From contig OX442314.1 in the NCBI GenBank assembly GCA_949358305.1, forward strand, positions 60,211,369 through 60,275,368: DNA of 64,000 bases, given 5' to 3'. Shown here piece by piece: positions 55,101 to 64,000 of the stretch. Numbering within the stretch: the first letter of the stretch is position 1; each line of letters starts with the position of its first letter. The position numbers and the translations under genes were made by a program. Source of the DNA: Strigamia acuminata (lineage: Eukaryota > Arthropoda > Chilopoda > Geophilomorpha > Linotaeniidae). The notes under the pieces were generated by a model. That model did no database searches. It saw nothing but the letters and a program-made list of their open reading frames with translations, and was not told the origin of the DNA.

Positions 55101-57231
55101 CCCTGTCAGTGCGTATGGCCTTGACACGTGTGTTGGCGACACGCTCAACTCGGGCGACGATTTCTTTGAAGCACGAGAAGACTTGGGATTTTTGTGCTAA
55201 GGGGGTGATCCAGGTATATCTCGTTGCATCGTCTATAACGGTGAGAACAAAACAAGCGCCACCAAATGAAGGAACCGGATATGGCCCCCAAACATCCATA
55301 TGTAAGAGGTCAAGAGGTTTGGAGGTACAAGGATGAGGATCCGGCTTATGAGAAGCCCTAATAGATTTCGCAATCCTACAGTCGTTGCATGCTAATTCCT
55401 GTGACACTTCCGCAGGTTCAAGTCCATAAACATGGTCATTATTGGCTAATAACCGCATCGCGTTGGTATGCAGATGTCCAAGGCGACTATGCCACAAACC
55501 AGTTGCATCTTTGACAGAAGCGGGATTGGCAAGGACTTTCTTTGGCAATTGGACAGGATTGGCAAGAGTCTTCTTTTGTGATTGAAAAGAATTGCCAGCG
55601 GATTGGACGGGAAGAGGGGATGGAATAGGCAAAGGACTGCTTGGGATGTGTTGGATGACATCAGCATAGGATGGGGTTGGAGAGTTGTTGAGGACAGGCA
55701 AGGATTGGGGGACAGGATTGGTGGCAACGGCGATTGACGTCGGAGCCACGGTCGCAGGTAATGGCGGCATTTGAATCCTAAAATCCGTAATGTACTGTTG
55801 CTGTGACTTCTGTTTCTTCGGCTTCGGAATTTTCACGAAGTCCTCTTCCGTCGTGACAAATGTCTGTACGGGTGATTGTTGGATAACCGGTGAAGTCATA
55901 GTAGCAACTGACGGATTTGTACACAACCCATCCAGATAATACAATCCTCCTTTCTCCTTTGCTCTCAAAATTGCTTCTGTGATATTTGTTTGGTAAACGT
56001 TTATCTCCCCATTGAAGATATGAATATGGTGACGGGTCTTATCAATTTTGGACACTGAGATTAAATTCGCCTCGAAGTTGGGCGCATAAAGTACATTTGT
56101 CAGCGTCACATTGCAATGGGAGTTGTTTACGCGTGTTTGGAGTTGAACACTTCCTCGGCCAGTCACTTGTGATTTTCCTTGCCCTAGCTCGATGTCAAAT
56201 GGAACGACGTTCGAAAAGTCAGAAAACCACGATCGCACGTGGGAAACGTGGTCTGTGGCGCCACAATCGACTATCCATTCGTTGGATTGCATTAGATGGG
56301 CAACTGGATGTTCAACAATCTGCGGAGCATTCACGAAAAATACTGCGTTGCGAACCGGATGAGAGCTTCCTCTCGGGCGATTGTCCTCGGGTTTGGGAGC
56401 CGAGTTCTTGCCACGCTTTTTGCTTTTGCTGCGGGAGCGTTGAAGAGAAGCTGCCGGTTGCTGGTTCCTGTCGTCACGTTTGGGATATGGGCACTTGTTA
56501 GCGTAGTGGCCCATCTCTTGACAGTTGAAGCATTTGACTTGCGACAATGGACGACGTGGACGTGACCCTTGACGAGATTGTTGCGGATTCTGTGCAGACG
56601 CGTGAGCTGATGATGAAACATTGTGTAAACCAACTGATTTAAGGCGAAGGTATTCGGAAATTAATTGTTCGGACACTTTAGTCGGCGTAAAGTTAGCTTC
56701 AGGCCAGTTATAGATGGCAAATGTGGCCTGAGCATATTCCGGAGGCAGTCGATTCAGGTATTGGTAAGCGTGATGCTTATCCGAAACTTCCTCCTTCATA
56801 TCCCTGAGTTGGCGTACGTGGAGATCGACGCGGCTGACAAAATCGACCATGTCTTCGTTTGGTTGAAGATGTAGGCCTAAAAATTGCCATCTCATGGCTG
56901 CTTGACGAGCCAGGGAACTAGGAGCGAAAATCTTGGTGAGGATGTCCCACGCCTGTTTCGGAGTGTTGGCATTGTCCAATGTCGAGCGTTTTGCCTCGCT
57001 CACATGGCAATATATGTGCCCTAAAGCCTTATCCTTCTTCATCATGTACTTTTCCGTCTCTTTCGGGGTTAATGTCAACAAATACTCGGCTTCTTTTTCT
57101 TCCGTTACATGCCTCCAAAGCCCTTCGGACTTTAGAAGCATGCACATCGCACGACGCCATGATTCATAATTGTTTATGCCCAACATCGGGCATTTTCCAA
57201 CCGTTGGCTCCACGTAAGGTAATTTCTGCAT
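52186..57231 (-). CDS. gag-pol: Copia 2 Gag-Pol polyprotein, intact (1681 residues)
   Basis: The ATG at 57231 (MQKLPYVEP) is taken as the start, since it begins the gag homology; an in-frame upstream start would add 15 residues. Domains: gag about 1-230; CCHC CFNCQEMGHYANKC (234-247); protease IVDCGATDH (Asp322, with Cys instead of Ser/Thr); integrase zinc ligands His581, His586, Cys615, Cys618 and catalytic Asp646, Asp709, Glu745. An acidic D-rich linker lies near 905-945. RT is about 1190-1430 with YVDD at 1369-1372. RNase H has Asp1533, a STMEAEF segment (1571-1577), Asp1611 and NIADIFTKWLG. It makes the particle, copies its RNA and integrates the cDNA. No stop or shift is seen; this is the full copia order. 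Confidence 0.95.
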   Translation of the reverse strand: MQKLPYVEPTVGKCPMLGINNYESWRRAMCMLLKSEGLWRHVTEEKEAEYLLTLTPKETEKYMMKKDKALGHIYCHVSEAKRSTLDNANTPKQAWDILTKIFAPSSLARQAAMRWQFLGLHLQPNEDMVDFVSRVDLHVRQLRDMKEEVSDKHHAYQYLNRLPPEYAQATFAIYNWPEANFTPTKVSEQLISEYLRLKSVGLHNVSSSAHASAQNPQQSRQGSRPRRPLSQVKCFNCQEMGHYANKCPYPKRDDRNQQPAASLQRSRSKSKKRGKNSAPKPEDNRPRGSSHPVRNAVFFVNAPQIVEHPVAHLMQSNEWIVDCGATDHVSHVRSWFSDFSNVVPFDIELGQGKSQVTGRGSVQLQTRVNNSHCNVTLTNVLYAPNFEANLISVSKIDKTRHHIHIFNGEINVYQTNITEAILRAKEKGGLYYLDGLCTNPSVATMTSPVIQQSPVQTFVTTEEDFVKIPKPKKQKSQQQYITDFRIQMPPLPATVAPTSIAVATNPVPQSLPVLNNSPTPSYADVIQHIPSSPLPIPSPLPVQSAGNSFQSQKKTLANPVQLPKKVLANPASVKDATGLWHSRLGHLHTNAMRLLANNDHVYGLEPAEVSQELACNDCRIAKSIRASHKPDPHPCTSKPLDLLHMDVWGPYPVPSFGGACFVLTVIDDATRYTWITPLAQKSQVFSCFKEIVARVERVANTRVKAIRTDRGGEFMSNEFQQYLKDKGIQGQRTNPSSPQMNGTAERINRTMADHIRAVQEETKLPAALWAEIAVNFAYIKNRSPHSRLNNQVPYILWRQRALSLRHLRKIGSKCWVHFTAPGRRKLNPRAWEGFLVGYATGTRGYRVWNPLDNSVTESIHVRIDEHQSYKKTLRNQNGNQYPIYEEPDVGQQPRVTFDDSVQYLDWPKNDSDEDSSNASDENGDNPDDDDDDDDDEDGDGNVSRSISIPLVHLSPLGTPERQLLEACALALPGSATLGHSATYPIFFQEEQDTDEDIDQIDDDAIRSYAAESQQFDSPNISSAPASSPELSQLSPPGSPNRFITLRRRHGGDILQHTMPILGQGAMSPLPTGSTSVPAHGNRTSFMWRYVGGDTVFRRWVREEHLRKDQRPGTIDADVYYFPQPGTRLRSRNEIAAFCQVNDLPYDPELFFFGVMEHSLPLIPPARHAAHLCRTEPSSYSDITTFPDAPKWREAVDEELGIFKERQIYQEVPKPPNTTVLGCKWIFKLKTDLSGEITRYRARLVAQGFRQTIGVDYDEVFSPVVNFVLIRLFFCLLVVLRGWKDAHLDVKSAYLYGDLKHKVYMRIPAGATCSNPGNVWLLVKSLYGLHQSGREWYEKLDGTLRALGFRKMPACNCVYIYGNCAVMLVYVDDIVLFYASDTVLTRIIRLISSKFDIVNLGPITKLLGVEFIRDAGRTFITQRGYITKLVKKFEVSINRLVKVPVTPGTTLVKGSTDNLPDFPYRSLIGSLLFLASRTRPDILFSVISLSQFNTCYDKTHIRALTQVLQYVANTVDYRIELSNCNSSQLWAFTDASWASDHATSLSFGGYINFIGNVPIGWSCRKQSTVACSTMEAEFLSLVECVKESFWLDHIYTEFPVLNRQSRPMIYSDALSAIQFTENDVENSKTKHIRVKYHWLREWYKAGCFDLHKVSGEQNIADIFTKWLGFERLKSLIDKIFRH

Positions 57232-58256
57232 CTCGACGCGGAAAATGGCGTGGAAAAAGAAGATTTCGCACACCACGCAAACACGAAGGCTTTGAGAGTG
57301 ATATAGGCGTCGTCGGCGAATATTCGAAGCACTGCACTGTCACAAACACTAATCGAAGCACTTTCGAGGCGGAAAACCACAAATTGGGAGCCGATGATAC
57401 AATCGGCTGATAACCTAGAGTAAGTGTCCCCCTAGTTTCCTTTGAGATCTCCTGGGATCGCGGGAATACTAGGTGGCGCAGGGCTCAGCCTTACTCTAGA
57501 ATACAACAATAGCTTGGACAGACTTGTCCGAAGGGCTATTGCGATTCTAATAATGACCCAACCAAAATACCCACTTAAACAACTAACAAAGGTTATTGCG
57601 ACAAGAAGGAGAAATAGGTGAATCTGCCGCGATTGCGACCTCGTGCAAATGAAGGCACGGCGCGGTTTTTCTCGAAAAAACCGGAGAAAAAACGCAATTT
57701 GGATTCGAAAATCCAAATTCTTCTCATTAAATAAGGCTCTTCACAAAAATGCGCTGGAAATAAACAAATCGTCGATACTATATACACGCCGGGGTGTATA
57801 TAGCGAGAAACGTCTCGTTTCCGTCGAAAAATCGTCGAAAAATCGTCGAAAAATAAAATCGACGAGAAAATCTGAAAATATAAAGAAAAATTCGTCTCGA
57901 AAACCGCGAGACCGCGAGATTTTGGACGCAATTGACGATGGAAACGTGTGGTGGGCAACACTGGTTGCCTGCAAACGTCGTGGATACGTCGCCGATTTGA
58001 AATCGACGAGAAAACTGCAAATAAACGAAATTGCCTAAGAATTCGCGAGACCGCGCAATTCTTGACGAAATTAACGTAGAATCGTGTGTGTGACAACACT
58101 GGTCGTGTCCAAACGTCGGTGACACGTCGGCGATACGAAAATAGGCGCGAGAAACGATGGAATCTGCAAAAAGACAAATCGCCGCGAAAATTCGCGAAAT
58201 TCGCGAAATTTTTCGGCGATAAAAGAGAAAAATGGTTATGCACAGTAGCTAACCAT
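57232..58256 (-). other. Repeated, hairpin-bearing leader of copia 2
   Basis: Like copia 1, it consists of imperfect units with TCGCGAATTT-type and splice-acceptor-like sections. The hairpins here are GGCAACCAGTGTTGCC (near 57955-57972) and the related GACACGACCAGTGTTGTC (near 58093-58110). Their position in the unit matches the copia 1 hairpins while the stems differ. No protein-like frame is seen. Confidence 0.55.
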
Positions 58257-58289
58257 CCTCTGCTACCAATTGAACGTTTGGAGCAGAGG
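58257..58289 (-). promoter_or_regulatory. tRNA-iMet primer site with facing tRNA-mimic, copia 2
   Basis: The minus strand reads CCTCTGCTCCAA (58289-58278, in U5), then the LTR end, then TTGGTAGCAGAGG (58269-58257). The arms pair except for one bulged base. The arrangement repeats that of copia 1. Confidence 0.75.
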
Positions 58290-58810
58290 GAAGTAGCGCA
58301 AATTCGACGTGTGTCGAGTGTGGAAGCGTAATTCGGGCGCCGTGTCGCCGACACGGACGTAATAGCGACGTTGTCGCGAACGAGACGAGTGCGCGCGGCC
58401 AAATACCGCTTATGTGCGCCCAAAAAGCACAGAAGGTGCTCTAAATTAAAGTGAAATACTCTAAAAACATAAACATTTAATGGAAATAATAAATATCTTA
58501 CAAATAGAGTCCTTTTCTAATGTTGAAAAGCAATGAGAGCACATATTCATGTGCGCGTCCATCTTGGATGGGAAAAACATAAGCAACGACACCTTGTGTC
58601 GGAATTATGCATTACATAAATATAAAACATGTGATAACATAAAAATATAGCTAGGGAATGCATGATGCTTCATGCTTAAATGCATAAAGCAAACATAATA
58701 CCAAAGTAAATAAACATGTGAATTAATACATCGAGATAATTAAACTAAACAATCAAAATGTGATTCTATATCACATCGACATAAAACATTTGGGTTTCTC
58801 AAAACCAACA
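58271..58810 (-). repeat. 5' LTR of copia 2
   Basis: 540 bp, matching 51430-51969 except for one base found by eye. GAGCACCTTCTGTGC and AAGCGGTATTTGGCCGCGCGC resemble the copia 1 LTR at the same relative place. Confidence 0.95.
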
Positions 58811-59612
58811 CTCTACACGTCACGCGACGTTCTCTACACGTCACGCGACGTTCTCTAACCGTCACGCGACGTTCTCTAACCGTCACGCGACGTTCTCTAA
58901 CCGTCACGCGACGTTCTCTAACCGTCACGCGACGTTCTCTAAACGTCACGCGACGCTCTCTAAACGTCACGCGACGTTCTCTATGTAGAAAATAGTTAAA
59001 ACACCTTGAAACACCTATGAAACACCTTGAAACATCTAAGAAACACCTTGAAACACCTTGAAACACCTATGAAACACCTTGAAACATCTAAGAAACACCT
59101 TGAAACACCTTGAAACACCAATGAAACAAATTGAAACATCTATGAAACACCTATGAAACACTTATGAAACACCTATGAAACACCTTAAAACACCTAGAAA
59201 CACCTGTGAAACACCTAAAAACATCTATGAAACACCTTGAAACATCTATGAAACACTTTGAAACATCTATGAAACACCTTGAAACATCTATGAAACACCT
59301 TGAAACACCTATGAAACACCTTGAAACGCCTATAAAACACCTAGAAACACCTGTGAAACACCTAAAAACACTATGCACCAACTATGCAACACTATGCAAC
59401 AACTATGCAACACTATGCAACAACTATAGAATAACTATGCAACGCTATGCAACAACTATGCAATGCCATACAACAACTATGTAACACTATGCAACAACTA
59501 TACAACAACTATGCAACACTATGCAACAACTATGCAATGCCATACAACAACTATGCAATACCATGCAATAACTATGAAACACAATGCAACAACTATGCAA
59601 CAACTATGCAAC
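58811..59612 (+). repeat. Satellite D remnant, block B2 and block C2
   Basis: The D monomers resume after copia 2 (58811-58984, TTCTCTA variants), then a short non-repeat spacer (58985-58998). B2 follows (to about 59375), then C2 (about 59375-59612) with variants such as CAATGCCATACAACAACTATG. All have a 21-bp basis. Confidence 0.9.
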
Positions 59613-60615
59613 AAAACTCGAAATGTCACGCGCGTTCCCTAAACGTCACGCGACGTTCCCTAAACGTCACGCGACGTTCCCTAAACGTCACGCGACGTTC
59701 CCTAAACGTCACGCGACGTTCCCTAAACGTCACGCGACGTTCCCTAAACGTCACGCGACGTTCCCTAAACGTCACGCGACGTTCCCTAAACGTCACGCGA
59801 CGTTCCCTAAACGTCACGCGACGTTCCCTAAACGTCACGCGACGTTCCCTAAACGCCACGCGACGTTCCCTAAACGTCACGCGACGTTCCCTAAACGTCA
59901 CGCGACGTTCCCTAAACGTCACGCGACGTTCCCTAAACGTCACGCGACGTTCCCTAAACGTCACGCGACGTTCCCTAAACGTCACGCGACGTTCCCTAAA
60001 CGTCACGCGACGTTCCCTAAACGTCACGCGACGTTCCCTAAACGTCACGCGACGTTCCCTAAACGTCACGCGACGTTCCCTAAACGCCACGCGACGTTCC
60101 CTAAACGTCACGCGACGTTCCCTAAACGCCACGCGACGTTCCCTAAACGCCACGCGACGTTCCCTAAACGTCACGCGACGTTCCCTAAACGTCACGCGAC
60201 GTTCCCTAAACGTCACGCGACGTTCCCTAAACGTCACGCGACGTTCCCTAAACGTCACGCGACGTTCCCTAAACGTCACGCGACGTTCCCTAAACGTCAC
60301 GCGACGTTCCCTAAACGTCACGCGACGTTCCCTAAACGTCACGCGACGTTCCCTAAACGTCACGCGACGTTCCCTAAACGCCACGCGACGTTCCCTAAAC
60401 GTCACGCGACGTTCCCTAAACGTCACGCGACGTTCCCTAAACGTCACGCGACGTTCCCTAAACGTCACGCGACGTTCTCTAAACGTCACGCGACGTTCTC
60501 TAACCGTCACGCGACGTTCTCTAAACGTCACGCGACGTTCTCTAACCGTCACGCGACGTTCTCTAACCGTCACGCGACGTTCTCTAACCGTCACGCGACG
60601 TTCTCTAACCGTCAC
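59613..60615 (+). repeat. Satellite block D2 (about 47 copies of the 21-bp monomer)
   Basis: Nearly identical ACGTCACGCGACGTTCCCTAA copies with scattered ACGCC variants. The right end changes to TTCTCTAACC, as in D1. It then joins block A2 without spacer inside CGTCACGCTGCAACGG. Confidence 0.95.
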
Positions 60616-61153
60616 GCTGCAACGGCCTGTAAAGTTGCTGCAACGGCCTGTAAAGTCGCTGCAACGGCCTCTAAAGTCGCTGCAACGGCCTGTAAAGTCG
60701 CTGCAACGGCCTGTAAAGTCGCTGGAACGTTTTGTAAAGTCGCTGCAACGGCCTGTAAAGTCGCTGCAACGGCCTGTAAAGTCGCTGCAACGGCTTGTTA
60801 AGTCGCTGCAACGGCCTGTAAAGTCGCTGCAACGGCCTGTAAAGTCGCTGCAACAGTTTGTAAAGTCGCTGCAACAGTTTGTAAAGTCGCTGCAACGGTT
60901 TGTAAAGTCGCTGCAACGGTTTGTAAAGTCGCTGCAATGGTTTGTAAAGTCGCTGCAACGGTTTGTAAAGTCGTTGCAACGGTTTGTAAAGATGCTGCAA
61001 CGGTTTGTAAAGTCGCTGCAACGGCCTGCAAAGTCACTGCAACAATTTGTAAAGGCGCTGCAACGGTTTGTAAAGTCGCTGGAACAGTTTGTAAAGTCGC
61101 TGCAACAGTTTGTACAGTCGCTGGATCGGTTTGTAAAGTCGCTGGAACGGTTT
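60616..61153 (+). repeat. Satellite block A2 (about 25 copies)
   Basis: The same 21-bp unit as A1 and a similar order of variants, including the single GTCGTTGCAACGG and GATGCTGCAACGG copies. A1 and A2 therefore derive from one longer duplicated unit. Confidence 0.95.
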
Positions 61154-62076
61154 GAAACACCTTGAAACATCTATGAAACACCTTGAAATACCTATGAAAC
61201 ACCTTGAAACACCTATGAAACACCTTGAAACACTTATAAAACACCTTAAAACACCTATGAAACACCTTGAAACATTTATGAAACACCTTGAAACATCTAT
61301 GAAACACCTTGAAACATCTATGAAACACCTTGAAACATCTATGAAACCTTGAAACACCTTGAAACACCTATGAAACACCAATGAAACAAATTGAAACATC
61401 TATGAAACATCTATGAAACACCTATGAAATACCTATGAAACACCTTGCAACGCCTATGAAACACCTAGAAACACCTGTGAAACACCTAAAAACATCTATG
61501 AAACACCTTGAAACATCTATGAAACACTTTGAAACATCTATGAAACACCTTGAAACATCTATGAAACACCTTGAAACACCTATGAAACACCTTGAAACGC
61601 CTATAAAACACCTAGAAACACCTGTGAAACACCTAAAAACACTATGCACCAACTATGCAACACTATGCAACAACTATGCAACACTATGCAACAACTATAG
61701 AATAACTATGCAACGCTATGCAACAACTATGCAATGCCATACAACAACTATGTAACACTATGCAACAACTATACAACAACTATGCAACACTATGCAACAA
61801 CTATGCAATGCCATACAACAACTATGCAATACCATGCAACAACTATGCAACAACTATGCAACAAAACTCGAAATGTCACGCGCGTTCCCTAAACGTCACG
61901 CGACGTTCCCTAAACGTCACGCGACGTTCCCTAAACGTCACGCGACGTTCCCTAAACGTCACGCGACGTTCCCTAAACGTCACGCGACGTTCCCTAAACG
62001 TCACGCGACGTTCCCTAAACGTCACGCGACGTTCCCTAAACGTCACGCGACGTTCCCTAAACGTCACGCGACGTTC
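61154..62076 (+). repeat. Satellite blocks B3, C3 and D3
   Basis: B3 (to about 61640), C3 (to about 61862) and D3 (10 or so copies, to 62076) repeat the order and junction sequences of the first half, for example CAACAAAACTCGAAATGTCACG at each C-to-D junction. The array ends abruptly at GCGGCATTTCC. Confidence 0.95.
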
Positions 62077-62190
62077 GCGGCATTTCCTCAAAAGTTGATC
62101 CAAACCCACGTTCAACTTGAAATCCGTAGATAAATCTTCATTTTGTCTTTTTTCTTTTAAAAACTCAACGCATTTCTTGACTTTATCTCT

Positions 62191-62214
62191 ATTCATTCTA
62201 AGCTTAGAATGAAT
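62191..62214. other. 24-bp perfect palindrome
   Basis: ATTCATTCTAAG is followed directly by its reverse complement. It lies in AT-rich DNA just right of the satellite. No associated element end is apparent. Confidence 0.8.
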
Positions 62215-62322
62215 CTAAATTGATTCCTCTCTTTTAAAGACAAAAATAAAATTAAAAAAAAAATAAACAAAAAGTAAAATAATAATAATAATATATTTGA
62301 ATTTAAAATTAAATAAAATAAA

Positions 62323-62920
62323 TTAATTAATCGCTAGGCAGCAGAAAATGTTATATGTGATTAAATTAATTAACATTGATGATCTCAAATTGTTTGGAAG
62401 GTCGTTCCAGAGGGGGAGGGGAGTACATCGATAAGGGAACGTGTTACGCGTGTAAGTGGACTGCCGGGTGGTAACTTCAAAACGATGGCGGCAAGGCAGG
62501 TGGGCATCGACATCTGACTGGTAATGTGTGGCGATATTGTGGGTTGGATGGTCCACGTTACGGACAGCATCAGCGATTGCCGTGATGCCGTGAAGGCGGA
62601 GAAGGTTATCCAAACTCAGGAGGCCGAATTCATTACATACATGTGATTATGGCCGGGATGGTTGAATAACGGCATTATACGCAGTTTCAAGCGGGACCTT
62701 GAATCTGCGAGCAGTGGAATTCCAATATTGGGAGGCGTAGGTGACAGTAGGGTGAATCTTCATTTTTATGTAAGTAATCATTTCGCTTGGGTATGGGGTC
62801 ACTGCTCTTGAGGGTCGCCTAAAAATAATAGTATTAGTCTTGTCTTGGTTGAGAGACATGTCATGGGCCGCGTACCAATCAGCAAGTGACGCTAGGTCCG
62901 GGGTGAACTCAGTTTGGGCG
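62323..62920 (-). pseudogene. Non-LTR retrotransposon (LINE) reverse transcriptase 3' relic
   Basis: The minus-strand frame gives LADWYAAHDMSLNQDKTNTI, then IFRRP, a typical LINE RT segment. After an internal loss come MKIHPTVTYASQYWN and LETAYNAVIQPSRP. A shift near 62640 is followed by FGLLSLDNLLRLHGI and TPLPLWNDLPNNLRS, the usual C-terminal region of jockey/CR1-like elements. The catalytic centre is missing. It is a 5'-truncated and internally deleted relic. Confidence 0.7.
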
Positions 62921-63525
62921 GGGAGGGGGGGTCATAGCCAGTGGTGATGGACCGGGTCAAGAAATTATCATCAACATAAGACCTAATCTGGGACATCAAT
63001 GGGATTAGGTGGTGAAGAAACTGACTTTATTCCACATATATAATTGCACATAAAATTTACTATTCCTATGCAGAGTCACAGAATTATCATACACAACACA
63101 ATGATACAAAATACTTCCATTTCTGATGAATTTTATTAAATTCTACTATCGCTAGTACTCCAAAATAACAATATATACGGATACTTGCATTGTTTCTAAA
63201 GTAATTAATTTTTTTCGTAATAAAAATGATACTTTTTTGTAATGATTGGCATTTGAATATTCATAAATAACTTTTGCATGTAGAATTAAAATATTAAAAT
63301 TATTGAAGAAAAAAATAAAAGAATGAAACACAAAAGAGAGAGCATGTAATTAAAAACAATTTCAAAAACGTCCTCAAATTTGCATATTTAAACTCAAAAT
63401 TTCAATTTTTAGTGACTAGATTAAAACAAATCCTTAACACTGAGATTCTTATTTATCAATGAGTCAAATTAATTTTACTTTAAATAAAAAAATTTATTTT
63501 TTTGAAAAATAAAATCAATTGTCAA
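62921..63525. other. No gene seen
   Basis: AT-rich with a G-run near 62925-62935. No element ends or coding sequence are supported. Confidence 0.4.
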
Positions 63526-63830
63526 ATCAAAACGACTGAATTCAATGTCTCAAATGACCAAAACGACTGAATTCAACATCTCAAATGATCAAAACGACTG
63601 AAATAAATCTCTAAATTAACAAAAACGAGTAAGATAAATGTCTGAACTGGTCTAAATTTACCAAAATGACTAAAATAAATGTCTAAATTAACAAAAATGA
63701 GTAACATAAATGTCTGAATTGATCTAAATTAACCAAATTGAGTAAAATAGATCTCTGAATTGGTCTAAATTAACCAAAATGAGTAAAATAGAACTCTGAA
63801 TTGGTCTAAATTAACCAAAACGTCAAAATT
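63526..63830 (+). repeat. Short diverged tandem repeats
   Basis: The first part repeats CAAAACGACTGAATTCAA.TCTCAAATGA at about 33 bp. Later units of about 47 bp have the pattern CTGAATTGGTCTAAATTAACCAAAATGAGTAAAATAGA. The remaining 170 bp to the window end show nothing. Confidence 0.75.
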
Positions 63831-64000
63831 GGTAAAGACTAAAAATAAATTCAAAATTTTACTGCTTGAAACAGTGGGCACTGACCGTGAACTGACCATG
63901 CAAAAGGTTCGGTGTGATCGATGATATTCTTCACCATTACAACATATCTTAAAATATCTATTCATTTTTTTTCAGATAAAGAACATGTTTTCAAGCAAAA

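Larger units (their letters stand above)
51425..58815 (-). mobile_element. Apparently intact Ty1/copia element 2 with TSD CTCTA
   Basis: The body is 51430-58810 (7381 bp), flanked by CTCTA (51425-51429 and 58811-58815). Both LTRs are 540 bp with one difference found by eye (51505 T, 58346 C). A polypurine tract (51970-51980), a primer site (58257-58268) and one uninterrupted polyprotein gene are present. It inserted in satellite D DNA. The near-identical LTRs and open frame suggest recent, possibly continuing, activity. Confidence 0.95.

Overview
The window looks like repeat-rich nuclear DNA of an invertebrate, most likely an arthropod. The reasons are short GT-AG introns (about 55-70 bp), a pickpocket-like DEG/ENaC channel gene, a BESS-domain protein beside a PIF/Harbinger transposase, P-element-like transposases, copia elements primed by initiator-Met tRNA, and large tandem arrays. 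No species is assigned. No bacterial genes, rRNA genes or convincing tRNA genes are seen. The only host gene family recognised is DEG/ENaC; nearly everything else is mobile DNA, often nested.

Layout. 1-6590: a minus-strand Ty3/gypsy-type element (protease start, Gag, putative 5' LTR) whose Gag N-terminus is interrupted by a small deleted copia (3588-5632, TSD CCTTA). 6591-8981: a copia 3' fragment, then a minus-strand gag/protease relic. 8982-16268: a full-length copia with 540-bp LTRs and TSD GTCAC whose reading frame is broken three times. 16274-17030: an LTR-like promoter and a minus-strand coiled-coil Gag-like ORF. 17031-26372: mostly gene-poor AT-rich DNA with relics. 26373-30061: a minus-strand DEG/ENaC gene in which two channel units are fused within one exon; its upstream unit is damaged by transposons. 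30062-38138: two inverted copies of a long, structured LTR-like sequence flank a repeated leader, a small Gag and an assembly gap. 38141-41338: remains of a Harbinger element, with an intact three-exon transposase and a rearranged BESS-protein gene. 41497-47038: two P-element-like transposase remnants plus hAT, mariner-type and long-TIR elements. 47113-48850: a CCHC/acidic Gag-like remnant. 49660-62076: a composite satellite in which four arrays share a 21-bp period in a repeated order, split by an apparently intact copia (51430-58810, TSD CTCTA, 1681-residue polyprotein). 62323-62920: a LINE relic; the remainder is AT-rich with minor repeats.

How it fits together. Two related copia families have the same LTR length (540 bp), the same tRNA-iMet primer site, leaders built of hairpin-bearing repeats, and a copy of the tRNA 3' end at the U5 edge that can pair with the primer site. 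The coding-intact copy is the sort of element that could mobilise defective relatives such as the one at 8982-16268. The most unusual host locus is the tandem-fused DEG/ENaC gene.
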